30,511 nt of DNA from JBMNTP01 sp050945795 (GTDB lineage Bacteria > Bacillota > Clostridia > Christensenellales > MGBC116941), in assembly GCA_050945795.1 (NCBI GenBank), contig JBMNTP010000024.1:1-30511 (forward strand), written 5' to 3'. Under the pieces are notes generated by a model, which ran no database searches, was not told the origin of the DNA, and saw nothing but the letters and a program-made list of their open reading frames with translations. Positions 13,989 through 22,412 of this stretch are shown here, one piece after another (position 1 is the first letter of the stretch; each line of letters starts with the position of its first letter). The position numbers and the translations under genes are program-made.

Positions 13989-14999
13989 ATGGCAACAAGA
14001 ATAGGCATTAATGGATTTGGAAGGATTGGTCGTCTGGTTGCGCGCGCGGCGACAGGCAGACCCGAAGTAGAAATAGTTGCGATTAACGACCCGTTTATTG
14101 ATGTTGAATACATGGTGTACATGTTTAAATATGATACCGTGCATGGCAGATTTAAAGGAACGGTAGAGGCGAAGGACGGCAAGCTGGTTATAAATGGCAA
14201 GCCCATCGCCGTTTACAACGCAATGAATCCGGCCGAGATACCGTGGGGAGAAGCGGGAGCCGACTATGTAGTTGAGTCGTCCGGCGTTTTCACAACGATT
14301 GAAAAGGCATCAGCGCACTTTGAAGGCGGAGCTAAGAAGGTTGTTGTTTCGGCGCCGTCAAACGATGCTCCCATGTTTGTTATGGGCGTAAACGAAGACA
14401 AATACACAGCGGATATGAAGGTGGTTTCAAACGCGAGCTGCACCACAAACTGCCTTGCTCCTCTCGCCAAGGTTATAAACGATAACTTCGGCCTTGTTGA
14501 AGGGCTTATGACCACCGTACACGCTACCACAGCCACGCAAAAGACAGTTGACGGACCGTCCAAAAAAGACTGGCGCGGCGGACGCGGAGCGGCGTTCAAC
14601 ATTATACCTAGCTCAACAGGAGCGGCGAAGGCCGTTTGCAAGGTTATACCCGAGCTGGCCGGCAAGCTTACGGGAATGGCGTTCCGTGTTCCCACAGCCG
14701 ACGTTTCGGTAGTTGATCTTACTTGCCGCCTTGAAAAAGAGGCATGCTACGACGAAATTAAAGAAGTTATTAAAAAGGCTGCCGAGGGCGAGCTTAAGGG
14801 CATTCTCGGATACACTGAGGACGCCGTTGTTTCAAGCGATTTCATAGGCGACCCGCGTACCTGCATTTTTGATGCAACCGCCGGCATTTCGCTAAACCCG
14901 AACTTTGTAAAGCTCGTTGCCTGGTATGACAATGAGTGGGGTTATTCCACAAAAGTTGTTGAGCTTATAGAGCATATGGCTAAGGTTGACAGCAAGTAA
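13989..14999 (+). CDS. gapA: Glyceraldehyde-3-phosphate dehydrogenase, type I
   Basis: From ATG 13989 the protein has 336 residues, the usual length. AAGGGAGGA lies just upstream and rules against the in-frame start 21 bases earlier. Residues 4-15 (RIGINGFGRIGR) are the NAD-binding loop; Asp34 in AINDP fits NAD preference. The active site is SNASCTTNCLAPL with Cys151, and His178 in TTVHATT is its partner. It converts glyceraldehyde-3-phosphate, phosphate and NAD+ to 1,3-bisphosphoglycerate in glycolysis. It has its own promoter and a terminator and is not followed by pgk, so it forms a single-gene unit. Confidence 0.97.
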   Translation: MATRIGINGFGRIGRLVARAATGRPEVEIVAINDPFIDVEYMVYMFKYDTVHGRFKGTVEAKDGKLVINGKPIAVYNAMNPAEIPWGEAGADYVVESSGVFTTIEKASAHFEGGAKKVVVSAPSNDAPMFVMGVNEDKYTADMKVVSNASCTTNCLAPLAKVINDNFGLVEGLMTTVHATTATQKTVDGPSKKDWRGGRGAAFNIIPSSTGAAKAVCKVIPELAGKLTGMAFRVPTADVSVVDLTCRLEKEACYDEIKEVIKKAAEGELKGILGYTEDAVVSSDFIGDPRTCIFDATAGISLNPNFVKLVAWYDNEWGYSTKVVELIEHMAKVDSK

Positions 15000-15061
15000 T
15001 AGCTGTAATTTCCGTATACGGCGAATAAAATATATATAATAAGGCTAAATAAGCCTAAAGT

Positions 15062-15091
15062 TTAAAGAGGACTGTTGCAAGTCCTCTTTAA
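15062..15091 (+). terminator. Terminator-like hairpin after gapA
   Basis: TTAAAGAGGACT (15062-15073) pairs perfectly with AGTCCTCTTTAA (15080-15091) over a 6-base loop. The T run is inside the stem; only TTATG follows. Confidence 0.65.
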
Positions 15092-15234
15092 TTATGACAA
15101 AATAATTAGTAAGTAAAACAAAGGGTGCTCAAACGCGCGTTTTCATTGCCCGATTCCTAATTGCGCGGATATTTGAGCCAAAAGAGGTTTTGAGGGCGCA
15201 ATATTTCAAAATCTGAAGGCAGGTGTATTTTTTA

Positions 15235-16584
15235 GTGGGGGTTTTTAAAAAGGCCTTTCCCGGCGGCATATATCCTTTAAAGAGGAGCCATGAGGGAAAG
15301 AACCATACCAAGGACAAGCCTATCAAAATAGCCAAGGCTCCGGCGCAAGTGGGAATACCCATGTCGCAGCATATAGGTACGCCGTGTGTACCGGTTGTTG
15401 AGGTAGGGGATACCGTTGATATGGGGCAGATGATAGGCGAAGCGCAAGGCAATATGGGTTCGCCGGTACATTCAAGCGTGTCGGGTAAGGTTTCGGCTAT
15501 CGAAATGGGGCCGCATTGCAGCGGCAAAGACGCGCTTACGGTGATAATCGATAATGATTTCGAGGACAGGCAGCACGAGAGCATGAAGCCGGCTGCCGGT
15601 ATTGACAGCCTAAGCCGGGAGGACATACTTAAAGCGGTGCGTCTTGCCGGCATAAACGGTATGGGCGGGGCAGTATTTCCTACTCATGTTAAGCTTTCTC
15701 CGCCTAAGGACAGGCCTATAGAGCATTTTATACTCAACGGCTGCGAATGCGAGCCGTATGTAACCGCCGATCACAGGCTTATGCTTGAGCATGCCGAAAG
15801 CATAGTTTACGGTATGCGCTGCGCCATGAAGGCTTTGCCGGCTGAAAAAGGCATTATAGCCATAGAGGATAATAAGCCGGACGCCATTGAGATTATGAAA
15901 AAAGCTGCGGAGCCTTACGGCATTAAGATTGCCGTATTGCCGACCGTATACCCGCAGGGCGGCGAAAAACAGATTATACAGGCGGTGCTGGGCAAGGAAG
16001 TGCCTAGCTGCGGGCTGCCTATGGATATAGGAGTTATTGTAATAAATGTAGGCACCGCGCACGCCATAGCCGAAGCGCTCAGACAGGGCAAGCCGCTGTA
16101 TGAGCGGGTGGTTACGGTGGCGGGCGATGTTGTTGAGCCTAAAAACCTGCTTGTTAGAATAGGAACTCCTATTGAGGAGGTTATAGAGCAATGCGGCGGC
16201 TTTAAAGGCGCTATGGGCAAGGTTATAGCCGGCGGGCCTATGATGGGCGTAGCTCAGCCGACGCTGCTGTCTTCGATTATAAAAAGCACCAGCGGCATTG
16301 TGGTGCTTAACAAAAAGAATGCTCATATACCGGAGGAATCACCGTGCATATACTGCGGCAGGTGCGCTAAGGCATGCCCTGCAAAGCTTATGCCGTATAA
16401 GATAGACTTGTATGTTGAGGCGAAGAATTACGATGGCGCCGATGAATACAATGCGCTTGATTGCATAGAATGCGGTTGCTGCAAGTATGTTTGCCCCGCT
16501 TCTCGCGAATTGGTTGACAGGATAAGATTAGGAAAGCGCGTTATACAGGCGCGCATGAGAAAGAAGGGGGCGAGTTGCAGATGA
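15235..16584 (+). CDS. rnfC: Electron transport complex subunit RnfC
   Basis: About 449 residues from GTG 15235; GTG 15223 is in frame but sits too close to the GAAGG site. The N-terminus FPGGIYP matches the usual RnfC opening. Then come a barrel-sandwich region (about 45-100), the Nqo1-like flavin/NADH fold with NGMGGAVFPTHVK and NGCECEPYVTADH, an SLBB region, and two CxxCxxCxxxCP ferredoxin motifs (about residues 371-381 and 410-420) for two [4Fe-4S] clusters. RnfC is the peripheral NAD(H)-side subunit of the membrane ferredoxin:NAD+ oxidoreductase that pumps Na+ or H+. It opens a tight operon rnfCDGEAB. The protein lacks the long C-terminal extension of proteobacterial RnfC. Confidence 0.95.
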   Translation: MGVFKKAFPGGIYPLKRSHEGKNHTKDKPIKIAKAPAQVGIPMSQHIGTPCVPVVEVGDTVDMGQMIGEAQGNMGSPVHSSVSGKVSAIEMGPHCSGKDALTVIIDNDFEDRQHESMKPAAGIDSLSREDILKAVRLAGINGMGGAVFPTHVKLSPPKDRPIEHFILNGCECEPYVTADHRLMLEHAESIVYGMRCAMKALPAEKGIIAIEDNKPDAIEIMKKAAEPYGIKIAVLPTVYPQGGEKQIIQAVLGKEVPSCGLPMDIGVIVINVGTAHAIAEALRQGKPLYERVVTVAGDVVEPKNLLVRIGTPIEEVIEQCGGFKGAMGKVIAGGPMMGVAQPTLLSSIIKSTSGIVVLNKKNAHIPEESPCIYCGRCAKACPAKLMPYKIDLYVEAKNYDGADEYNALDCIECGCCKYVCPASRELVDRIRLGKRVIQARMRKKGASCR

Positions 16585-17573
16585 ATGATTTTATGATTAC
16601 GCCGTCTCCGCATATACGCGCTAAAACAACTACTACCGGCATTATGTTCGATGTTATACTTGCCATGCTGCCTTCGGCTGTAGCGGCGGTATATTTCTTT
16701 GGCTGGCGCGCTATGACTATAATGGTATTAGCTGTTGTGTCGGCGGTGGCGACAGAGGCGGCGATACAGCTTTTATGCAAAAAAAGAGTGCTTATAGGCG
16801 ACTTGAGCGCAGTTGTTACAGGAATACTCATAGCCTTCGGGTTGCCGGTTACAGTGCCTTTGTGGGTGCCTGTTGTAGGCTCTGTATTCGCGATTGCCAT
16901 AGTAAAGCAGGCATTTGGCGGTCTCGGGCATAACTTTATGAATCCGGCGCTGGCGGCAAGGGCGGTACTCGTAGCGTCGTTCCCGGTTATAATGACATTG
17001 TTTATAACGCCTACTTTAGCCGATACAGTAACAAGCGCTACTGCAGAAGCCAGCAACGCTTACGGCATTGACGCGCTGACAGGCGCAACGCCCCTCGCGC
17101 TTATGAGCACAGGGGAAACAGCAGACCTGCCTTCGCTTTGGCGTTTGTTTATAGGCGGAGTGGGCGGATCTTTAGGCGAAACATCTAAACTTGCTATACT
17201 TATTGGCGCTGTGTACCTTTTTATAAAGCGGGTTATAAACCCCATAATACCTGTTATGTTCACAGTGTCAACGCTGCTGGTAGTGTTCCTTTTTGGCAAT
17301 AAATTCGATAATTATATTCTTTATCATCTTTTAACAGGAGCGTTGCTGTTATCGGCTGTTTTTATGGCCACAGACTATTCCTCATCGGCGAGAACAATAC
17401 CCGGCCAGTTTATATTTGGCATAGGCGCCGGGCTTATAACAGGCTTTATACGCTGCTTTGGGAGTTATCCTGAAGGGGTTACATATGGCATACTGGTTAT
17501 GAACGTGGCTGCCCCGCTTATAGATAAGTTGACAAAGCCGCGGGTGTATGGGGAGGTGCGAAAGAGTGCGTGA
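16581..17573 (+). CDS. rnfD: Electron transport complex subunit RnfD
   Basis: About 330 residues with roughly nine membrane segments. ATG 16581 overlaps the rnfC stop in ATGA; an upstream in-frame TTG (16575) is less likely. The motif LTGATPL (threonine about residue 170) is the site where ApbE attaches FMN covalently in RnfD/NqrB. GHNFMNPALAARA is another conserved stretch of the family. RnfD is part of the membrane electron path and ion pump. The ApbE flavin transferase is not encoded in the window. Confidence 0.95.
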   Translation: MNDFMITPSPHIRAKTTTTGIMFDVILAMLPSAVAAVYFFGWRAMTIMVLAVVSAVATEAAIQLLCKKRVLIGDLSAVVTGILIAFGLPVTVPLWVPVVGSVFAIAIVKQAFGGLGHNFMNPALAARAVLVASFPVIMTLFITPTLADTVTSATAEASNAYGIDALTGATPLALMSTGETADLPSLWRLFIGGVGGSLGETSKLAILIGAVYLFIKRVINPIIPVMFTVSTLLVVFLFGNKFDNYILYHLLTGALLLSAVFMATDYSSSARTIPGQFIFGIGAGLITGFIRCFGSYPEGVTYGILVMNVAAPLIDKLTKPRVYGEVRKSA

Positions 17574-18156
17574 GGTTTTAAAGCTTAGCTGGAAACTGGT
17601 TGTAATAGCCGTAGCGGCGGCGGTGCTGCTCGGATTTACCAACTATATGACAAAGCAGCCTATCGCCGAGCAAGTCGCCAGCAAAAACGAGATGATAAGG
17701 CAGCAGGTGCTGCCGGAAGGTCAGGGCTTTGAGGAGATTGACCTTGATGCGCTTAGAACATCGGCAGAGTGGAACGAAAGATTCGACGATATAAACTTCG
17801 CTTACAAGGCGGCAAACGGCGCGGGATACGTTGTAGATGTAACCGCCATAGGATACGCCGGGCCGATGCAGGTAATAGTTGGCATTGAAAGCTCCGGCGC
17901 ACTTGCCGGCGTTATGCTTGGAGAGCACAGCGAAACGCCGGGCCTTGGCTCTTTGGCGGGCGAGGATAACTATCTTAGTCAGTTTACCGGAAAGACGGAT
18001 TTTCCGCTCGATACCGTTAAAGGCGCGACGTATGCCGACCATGAGATATCGGCTGTCACAGGAGCTACGGCTACATCCGATCATATGACCGGAGGCGTTA
18101 ATGTCGCGCATGAGTTCTTTAGAAAGCTGCTTGTCGGCGGGGAGGAGAGCGAATGA
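17566..18156 (+). CDS. rnfG: Electron transport complex subunit RnfG
   Basis: About 196 residues from GTG 17566, which has GGGAGG (17551-17556) nine bases upstream and overlaps the end of rnfD; ATG 17548 is in frame but lacks a site. One N-terminal membrane anchor (about 8-26) is followed by an extracytoplasmic FMN-binding domain with HSETPGLG and the flavinylation motif TGATATS (about residues 165-171). The FMN is attached through a threonine by ApbE in known members. It passes electrons across the membrane face of the Rnf complex. Confidence 0.94.
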   Translation: MREVLKLSWKLVVIAVAAAVLLGFTNYMTKQPIAEQVASKNEMIRQQVLPEGQGFEEIDLDALRTSAEWNERFDDINFAYKAANGAGYVVDVTAIGYAGPMQVIVGIESSGALAGVMLGEHSETPGLGSLAGEDNYLSQFTGKTDFPLDTVKGATYADHEISAVTGATATSDHMTGGVNVAHEFFRKLLVGGEESE

Positions 18157-18761
18157 GTAATTTAAAAGTATTTAAAAACGGCGTTTTTACTGAAAACCCC
18201 ACATTCCGTCTTGTGCTTGGCATGTGTCCTACGCTAGCGGTAACTACAAACGCCATAAACGGCATAGGCATGGGAGTCGCCGCCACATTTGTTCTTGTGG
18301 GCAGCAACCTGTTTGTATCGCTTCTTAGGAACTTTATACCCGAGAGGGTTAGAATTCCGGCGTTTGTAATAATAATAGCCGCGTTTGTTTCTATCGTGGA
18401 GATGGTAATGCAGGCGTTTACGCCTTCGATATATGAAGCGCTAGGTATTTTTATACCGCTTATAGTTGTAAACTGCATAATACTAGCAAGGGCCGAAACA
18501 TTCGCCAGCAAAAACAAGCCGTTTGCGTCTGTAATAGACGGGTTTGGAATGGGCGTAGGCTTTACCGCCGCTCTTTTTATGATGGGGGCAGTAAGGGAGA
18601 TTATAGGCAGCGGATCCTTGTTCGGCATGGATATATTCGGCAGCTCGTATCCAGACGCGCTTATAATGATTATGGCGCCGGGCGGATTTATAACTTTAGG
18701 GCTGCTTATGGCGTTGGTAAATAAAATAGGCGAGAAAAGAGGAAAGGCGGTGGCGAAATGA
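18153..18761 (+). CDS. rnfE: Electron transport complex subunit RnfE
   Basis: 202 residues with six membrane segments. It starts in an ATGA overlap with rnfG, preceded by GGGGAGGAG. FRLVLGMCPTLAVTTNAING near the N-terminus includes a conserved cysteine, and VVNCIILARAETFA carries the second one; in the related NqrD/NqrE and RnfA/RnfE pairs these cysteines hold an iron centre between the subunits. It pairs with RnfA, encoded next. Confidence 0.95.
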   Translation: MSNLKVFKNGVFTENPTFRLVLGMCPTLAVTTNAINGIGMGVAATFVLVGSNLFVSLLRNFIPERVRIPAFVIIIAAFVSIVEMVMQAFTPSIYEALGIFIPLIVVNCIILARAETFASKNKPFASVIDGFGMGVGFTAALFMMGAVREIIGSGSLFGMDIFGSSYPDALIMIMAPGGFITLGLLMALVNKIGEKRGKAVAK

Positions 18762-19342
18762 GCGGAGGAGGAGTATTTCTGCTGCTGTTAAGCTCTATAC
18801 TGGTAAACAACTTTGTGCTTTCCCGTTTTTTGGGTATTTGCCCTTTCCTCGGCGTGTCAAAAAGAGTAGATACCGCTCTTGGCATGGGTATGGCCGTCAC
18901 TTTCGTTATGACGCTTACGGCGCTTATAACATTTTTGATGAACAGGTATGTGCTGGTTCCTCTTGAAATAGAGTATCTGCGCACCATAACCTTTATACTC
19001 GTTATAGCCGGACTCGTTCAGTTCGTTGAAACGGCGCTTAAAAAGATAACGCCCGCACTTTATCAGGCGCTTGGCGTATATCTGCCGCTTATTACGACTA
19101 ACTGCGCTGTACTCGGCGTAGCTATACTAAACGTAAACGAGGGGTACAACCTCCTTTACGCCATAACAAGCGGCGTTGGCGGCGCGCTCGGATTTACGCT
19201 TGCTATCGTCCTTTTCGCCGGCATAAGGGAGAGGATGGAGACAGCGCCCATAGCCAAAGCGTTTCAAGGCTTTCCGATAGCGCTTATAGCGTCGGGGCTT
19301 ATGTCTATCGCATTCCTTGGGTTCAAGGGGCTTATTAAATAA
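18758..19342 (+). CDS. rnfA: Electron transport complex subunit RnfA
   Basis: 194 residues with six membrane segments. It overlaps rnfE in ATGA and has a GAGGAAAGG-type site upstream. NNFVLSRFLGICPFLGVSK and LPLITTNCAVLGVAILN are the family's signature stretches with the conserved cysteines. RnfA is homologous to RnfE in inverted topology, and together they form the membrane core with a shared iron centre in the homologous Nqr complex. Confidence 0.96.
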   Translation: MSGGGVFLLLLSSILVNNFVLSRFLGICPFLGVSKRVDTALGMGMAVTFVMTLTALITFLMNRYVLVPLEIEYLRTITFILVIAGLVQFVETALKKITPALYQALGVYLPLITTNCAVLGVAILNVNEGYNLLYAITSGVGGALGFTLAIVLFAGIRERMETAPIAKAFQGFPIALIASGLMSIAFLGFKGLIK

Positions 19343-19345
19343 AGC

Positions 19346-19654
19346 GTGGTGAGTAATGTGTTAAGTGAAATATTGATACCGGCGGCGGTATTGGGCGTAA
19401 CAGCGTTGTTCTTTGGCATAGTACTCGGCTATGCCGGTAAGTACTTTGCTATAGAGGGAAGTGCGTTTCTTGAGAGGCTTACGGATGCGCTACCGGGTGT
19501 AAACTGCGGGGCATGCGGCTGCGTGGGATGCGAGAACTTCGCAAGCGAGCTGATGCTGGGAAATGTAGCGCCTGACGACTGCCCTATGTGCTCCGATGAG
19601 CAAAGGCAAGAAATTTCAAGCATACTGGCCGATTCGGCTAATCAGGATGCTTAG
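19346..19654 (+). CDS. rnfB: Short RnfB: membrane anchor plus single [4Fe-4S] domain, no ferredoxin domains
   Basis: Only 102 residues from GTG 19346 (or 98 from GTG 19358, which has GGTGAG upstream). One N-terminal membrane segment (about 9-29) is followed by the Fe-S domain with exactly spaced cysteines: Cys54-x2-Cys57-x4-Cys62-x16-Cys79, plus extra Cys59 and Cys82. Usual RnfB proteins are about 190-330 residues and continue into one or more two-[4Fe-4S] ferredoxin domains that take electrons from ferredoxin. Here the frame stops 20 residues after the last cluster cysteine, with a terminator-like hairpin 35 bp on and no leftover ferredoxin motif in any frame before maf. It is the last gene of the operon. 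Confidence 0.88.
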   Translation: MVSNVLSEILIPAAVLGVTALFFGIVLGYAGKYFAIEGSAFLERLTDALPGVNCGACGCVGCENFASELMLGNVAPDDCPMCSDEQRQEISSILADSANQDA

Positions 19655-19689
19655 CCAAAGTGGCTTAAGGCAAGAATTATTGACAAAGC

Positions 19690-19717
19690 GGGGGAGGGCG
19701 ACGGCCTTCCCCTGTTT
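19690..19717 (+). terminator. Probable terminator of the rnf operon
   Basis: GGGGGAGG (19690-19697) pairs with CCTTCCCC (19705-19712) with one G-U pair, then TGTTTAGTT. The T run is weak. Confidence 0.5.
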
Positions 19718-19744
19718 AGTTGATAAATGCATGTGAGGATGTGT

Positions 19745-20308
19745 ATGAAGGATATAATACTCGGCTCGGCTTCGCCAAGAAGACGGCAGCTTATGGAGCT
19801 TACGGGACTAAAATTTTATGTCGATGAGCCGGCAGCCGGCGAAATTTCCTTGCGCAATCCGGCCGATATGGCAAAGGAAAACGCAAGGCTTAAAGCGCTC
19901 GATGTTGCTAAAAGAAGAAACGGCATTATAATAGGCGCGGATACAGTTGTTTCGCATAACGGCGAGGCGCTCGGAAAGCCGAAAAACCAAGACGACGCTT
20001 TATACATGCTTAAAAGGCTATGCGGCGAGCGGCATACCGTTTATACCGGCTTATATATTATAGATACATTCAAAGGACAAACTTGCGCAGAGGTTGAGGC
20101 GACGGATGTATTTTTCGCGAATGTAAGTGATGAGAGTATAATGGCGTATATAAAAACAGGCGAGCCTATGGATAAGGCGGGCGCTTACGGCATACAGGGC
20201 AGGTGGGCGCCTAATGTGATTAAAATATGCGGCGATTATTTCAATGTAGTCGGGCTGCCGCTGCATAGGCTGACGTGTATGTTGCGTGAAGTCGGAATAG
20301 ATATGTGA
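19745..20308 (+). CDS. maf: Maf-family nucleoside triphosphate pyrophosphatase
   Basis: 188 residues from ATG 19745, which has GAGG eight bases upstream; the ATG 18 bases earlier has none. The N-terminal ILGSASPRRRQLM is the Maf signature, and GADTVV with the catalytic Asp, KNQDDALYMLKRL, HTVYTG and DKAGAYGIQG follow in the expected order. Maf/YhdE-type enzymes hydrolyse dTTP, UTP or modified nucleotides to monophosphates in the cytoplasm and are linked to septum inhibition in Bacillus. It lies immediately before mreB, the same neighbourhood as in many Bacillota. Confidence 0.94.
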   Translation: MKDIILGSASPRRRQLMELTGLKFYVDEPAAGEISLRNPADMAKENARLKALDVAKRRNGIIIGADTVVSHNGEALGKPKNQDDALYMLKRLCGERHTVYTGLYIIDTFKGQTCAEVEATDVFFANVSDESIMAYIKTGEPMDKAGAYGIQGRWAPNVIKICGDYFNVVGLPLHRLTCMLREVGIDM

Positions 20309-20382
20309 GAAATAGTATAAATATCCCCTAATGTTGGCATAATTGCTTAATCAATACGGCATTGTGCCAGGGAGGGAAAAAG

Positions 20383-21426
20383 ATGTTGTTTACTCGTTTT
20401 TCACGTAATCTCGGAATTGATCTTGGGACCGCCAATACGCTTATATACGATCAGTCGGGAGGGCTGGTATTAAGGGAGCCGTCGGTGGTGGCGGTAAGCG
20501 TTAAAAACGCCGGCAAGGACAGGCGGATCATAGCGATAGGCGAGGAGGCCAAGCGCATGATAGGCCGCACGCCGGGAAATATACTCGCTATAAGGCCGCT
20601 TAGCGAAGGCGTTATAGCCGACTTTGAGATTACCGAGATAATGCTCAGGTATTTTATAAAAAAGGTTGTTACAAGAGGGTTTTTCCCCATACATCCAAAC
20701 GTTGTAATATGCGTGCCATACGGAGTGACAGACGTTGAAAGGCGGGCTGTCGAGGAGGCGGCGCGGGGCGCGGGAGCGAGAGAGGCTTATGTGCTAGAGG
20801 AGCCGCTTGCCGCCGCTATAGGAGCGAATATAGATGTACATGGGGCGCGGGGCAGCATGATTGTAGATATAGGCGGCGGCACGACGGAGGTGGCTGTTAT
20901 ATCGCTCGGCGGCGTTGTGAGCGCCGAATCGCTAAGGGTGGGCGGAAACAGCATGGATGAGGCTGTGATATCGCATGTTAAAAGGGTTTATAATCTGCTG
21001 ATAGGCGAAAGAAGCGCCGAGGAGGCTAAGATACAGCTAGGTACCGCTATGCCTGATGAGGAGGAGCGCGCCATGAATATACGCGGGCGCGACCTTATAA
21101 GCGGCCTGCCAAGCAGCGTTACAATAACCTCGGACGACCTCTTTGAGGCGATGCGTGAGCCGTGCGACAGCATAATAGACGCCATAAAAAACACACTTGA
21201 ATCAACGCCGCCCGAGCTTATGGCCGATATAAACACAAACGGCATAACGCTCTCTGGTGGCGGAGCGCTTTTGCGCGGCTTTGACAGGCTTATATCGTTT
21301 CATACCGGCATACCCGTCCGCGTAGCGGATGATCCGCTCGATTGCGTGGCTAAGGGGGCGGGCATGGCGCTTGAGTATATTGAGCTGTTTAGAACGGCGG
21401 CGATGAGGGAGGCTGAAACCGTTTAG
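20383..21426 (+). CDS. mreB: Rod-shape-determining actin homologue MreB
   Basis: 347 residues from ATG 20383 with GGGAGG upstream. Actin-fold nucleotide motifs are present: GIDLGTANTLIY (phosphate 1), VDIGGGTTEVAVIS (phosphate 2) and LSGGGALLRG (adenosine). MreB polymerises under the membrane and steers the elongasome. This copy and the following mreC, mreD, PBP2 and rodA form the classical cell-elongation set, which implies a rod or elongated cell. An MreB, Mbl or MreBH distinction cannot be made here, but linkage to mreCD favours MreB. Confidence 0.95.
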   Translation: MLFTRFSRNLGIDLGTANTLIYDQSGGLVLREPSVVAVSVKNAGKDRRIIAIGEEAKRMIGRTPGNILAIRPLSEGVIADFEITEIMLRYFIKKVVTRGFFPIHPNVVICVPYGVTDVERRAVEEAARGAGAREAYVLEEPLAAAIGANIDVHGARGSMIVDIGGGTTEVAVISLGGVVSAESLRVGGNSMDEAVISHVKRVYNLLIGERSAEEAKIQLGTAMPDEEERAMNIRGRDLISGLPSSVTITSDDLFEAMREPCDSIIDAIKNTLESTPPELMADINTNGITLSGGGALLRGFDRLISFHTGIPVRVADDPLDCVAKGAGMALEYIELFRTAAMREAETV

Positions 21427-21442
21427 TAAAATTTCATATATT

Positions 21443-21473
21443 ATGCTATAATGTCTAAATAACATGCTATAAT
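21443..21473 (+). promoter_or_regulatory. Two tandem extended -10 promoters before mreC
   Basis: ATGCTATAAT occurs twice (21443-21452 and 21464-21473). Each contains TGCTATAAT, a perfect extended -10 element (TGnTATAAT). No good -35 is visible for either. They would give mreC and downstream genes transcription independent of mreB. Confidence 0.55.
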
Positions 21474-21515
21474 ATATGGCGAATATTAAACGGAATTTTG
21501 AAAGGGGAACAAGGA

Positions 21516-22367
21516 TTGTCCCAGTTTTTTCGGAACAAGCCATTCCTTATAACTTTAATAGTAATAGCCGCTCTTATAGGGCTTATAATCTTAACGTCGG
21601 GAGACGGGGGAGCTTCTTTGCCTGAAAACGCCGGAGCCACTGTTTTATCGCCGGTACAAAACGCGTTGCATAGCGTTGCCGATTGGATAGCCGGAGCGTT
21701 TAGGAGCATATTCACACCCGGTCAGGCCGAAGCCGAGATGACGGAGCTTAGAAACAAGGCCGCCATGCTTGAGGCCGAGAATCAAACGCTAAGAGAGCTT
21801 AAGGCCGAGAATGAGCGGCTTAAAGACATGCTCAATTTCAGTGAGGAACACCCGGAATACGAGCTGGCATCGGGCAGGGTTATAGCGCGCTCGTCCGACC
21901 ATTGGTTCGATGTTTTCACCATAGATATAGGGACTACATCCGGCGTTGAAAAGGATATGCCGGTTATATACGGCAACGGGCTGGTTGGCCGCGTTACGGA
22001 GGCGGGCGCCAACTGGAGTAAGGTTATATCTGTTATCGACGGGCGCAGCTCGGTACATGTTATAGTCGAGCGCACAAGGGATAACGGAACGGCGCAGGGA
22101 GAGGCGCAGCCAAACGAGTTAAACGCGCATCTTGATATGCTCTTTTTGCCTTACGAGGCGGATGTCGTTCCGGGAGACAGGATAATTACATCGGGGCTCG
22201 GCGGAGTTTTCCCTAAAGGCATACTCGTAGGAGAGGTTATCGAGGCGGAGCGCACCCAGGCAGACGGACTAAGAAATGTAACCGTAAAGCCAACGGTTGA
22301 TTTTAGACATATTGAAGAAGTATCGGTTATACTTAACGCTCTTACCCCTATAAGTACGGGTGAATAA
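21516..22367 (+). CDS. mreC: Rod-shape-determining protein MreC
   Basis: About 283 residues from TTG 21516, placed eight bases after AAAGGGG (21501-21507). A membrane segment (about 10-28) is followed by an extracytoplasmic coiled coil (about 75-105, ELRNKAAMLEAENQTLRELK) and the MreC beta-barrel domains with ARSSDHWFDVFTIDIG, VIYGNGLVGRV and GDRIITSGLGGVFPKGILVG. It links MreB to PBP2 and RodA on the outer face of the membrane. Confidence 0.94.
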   Translation: MSQFFRNKPFLITLIVIAALIGLIILTSGDGGASLPENAGATVLSPVQNALHSVADWIAGAFRSIFTPGQAEAEMTELRNKAAMLEAENQTLRELKAENERLKDMLNFSEEHPEYELASGRVIARSSDHWFDVFTIDIGTTSGVEKDMPVIYGNGLVGRVTEAGANWSKVISVIDGRSSVHVIVERTRDNGTAQGEAQPNELNAHLDMLFLPYEADVVPGDRIITSGLGGVFPKGILVGEVIEAERTQADGLRNVTVKPTVDFRHIEEVSVILNALTPISTGE

Positions 22368-22412
22368 ATATGTATGTATTTCCCGCGCACTATATCGGGA
22401 GGGGGGCTTAGC

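Noticed and set aside
15100..15222. Possible riboswitch or Rex-type operator in the leader of the rnf operon (inverted GCTCAAA ... TTTGAGC).
   Set aside because: A short inverted repeat is present, but no known riboswitch core and no TTGTGA-N6-TCACAA Rex motif could be found, and no convincing promoter either.
21427..21500. CRISPR-like or iterated repeat in the mreB-mreC gap.
   Set aside because: Only two 10-bp copies occur, and both are explained as extended -10 promoter elements.
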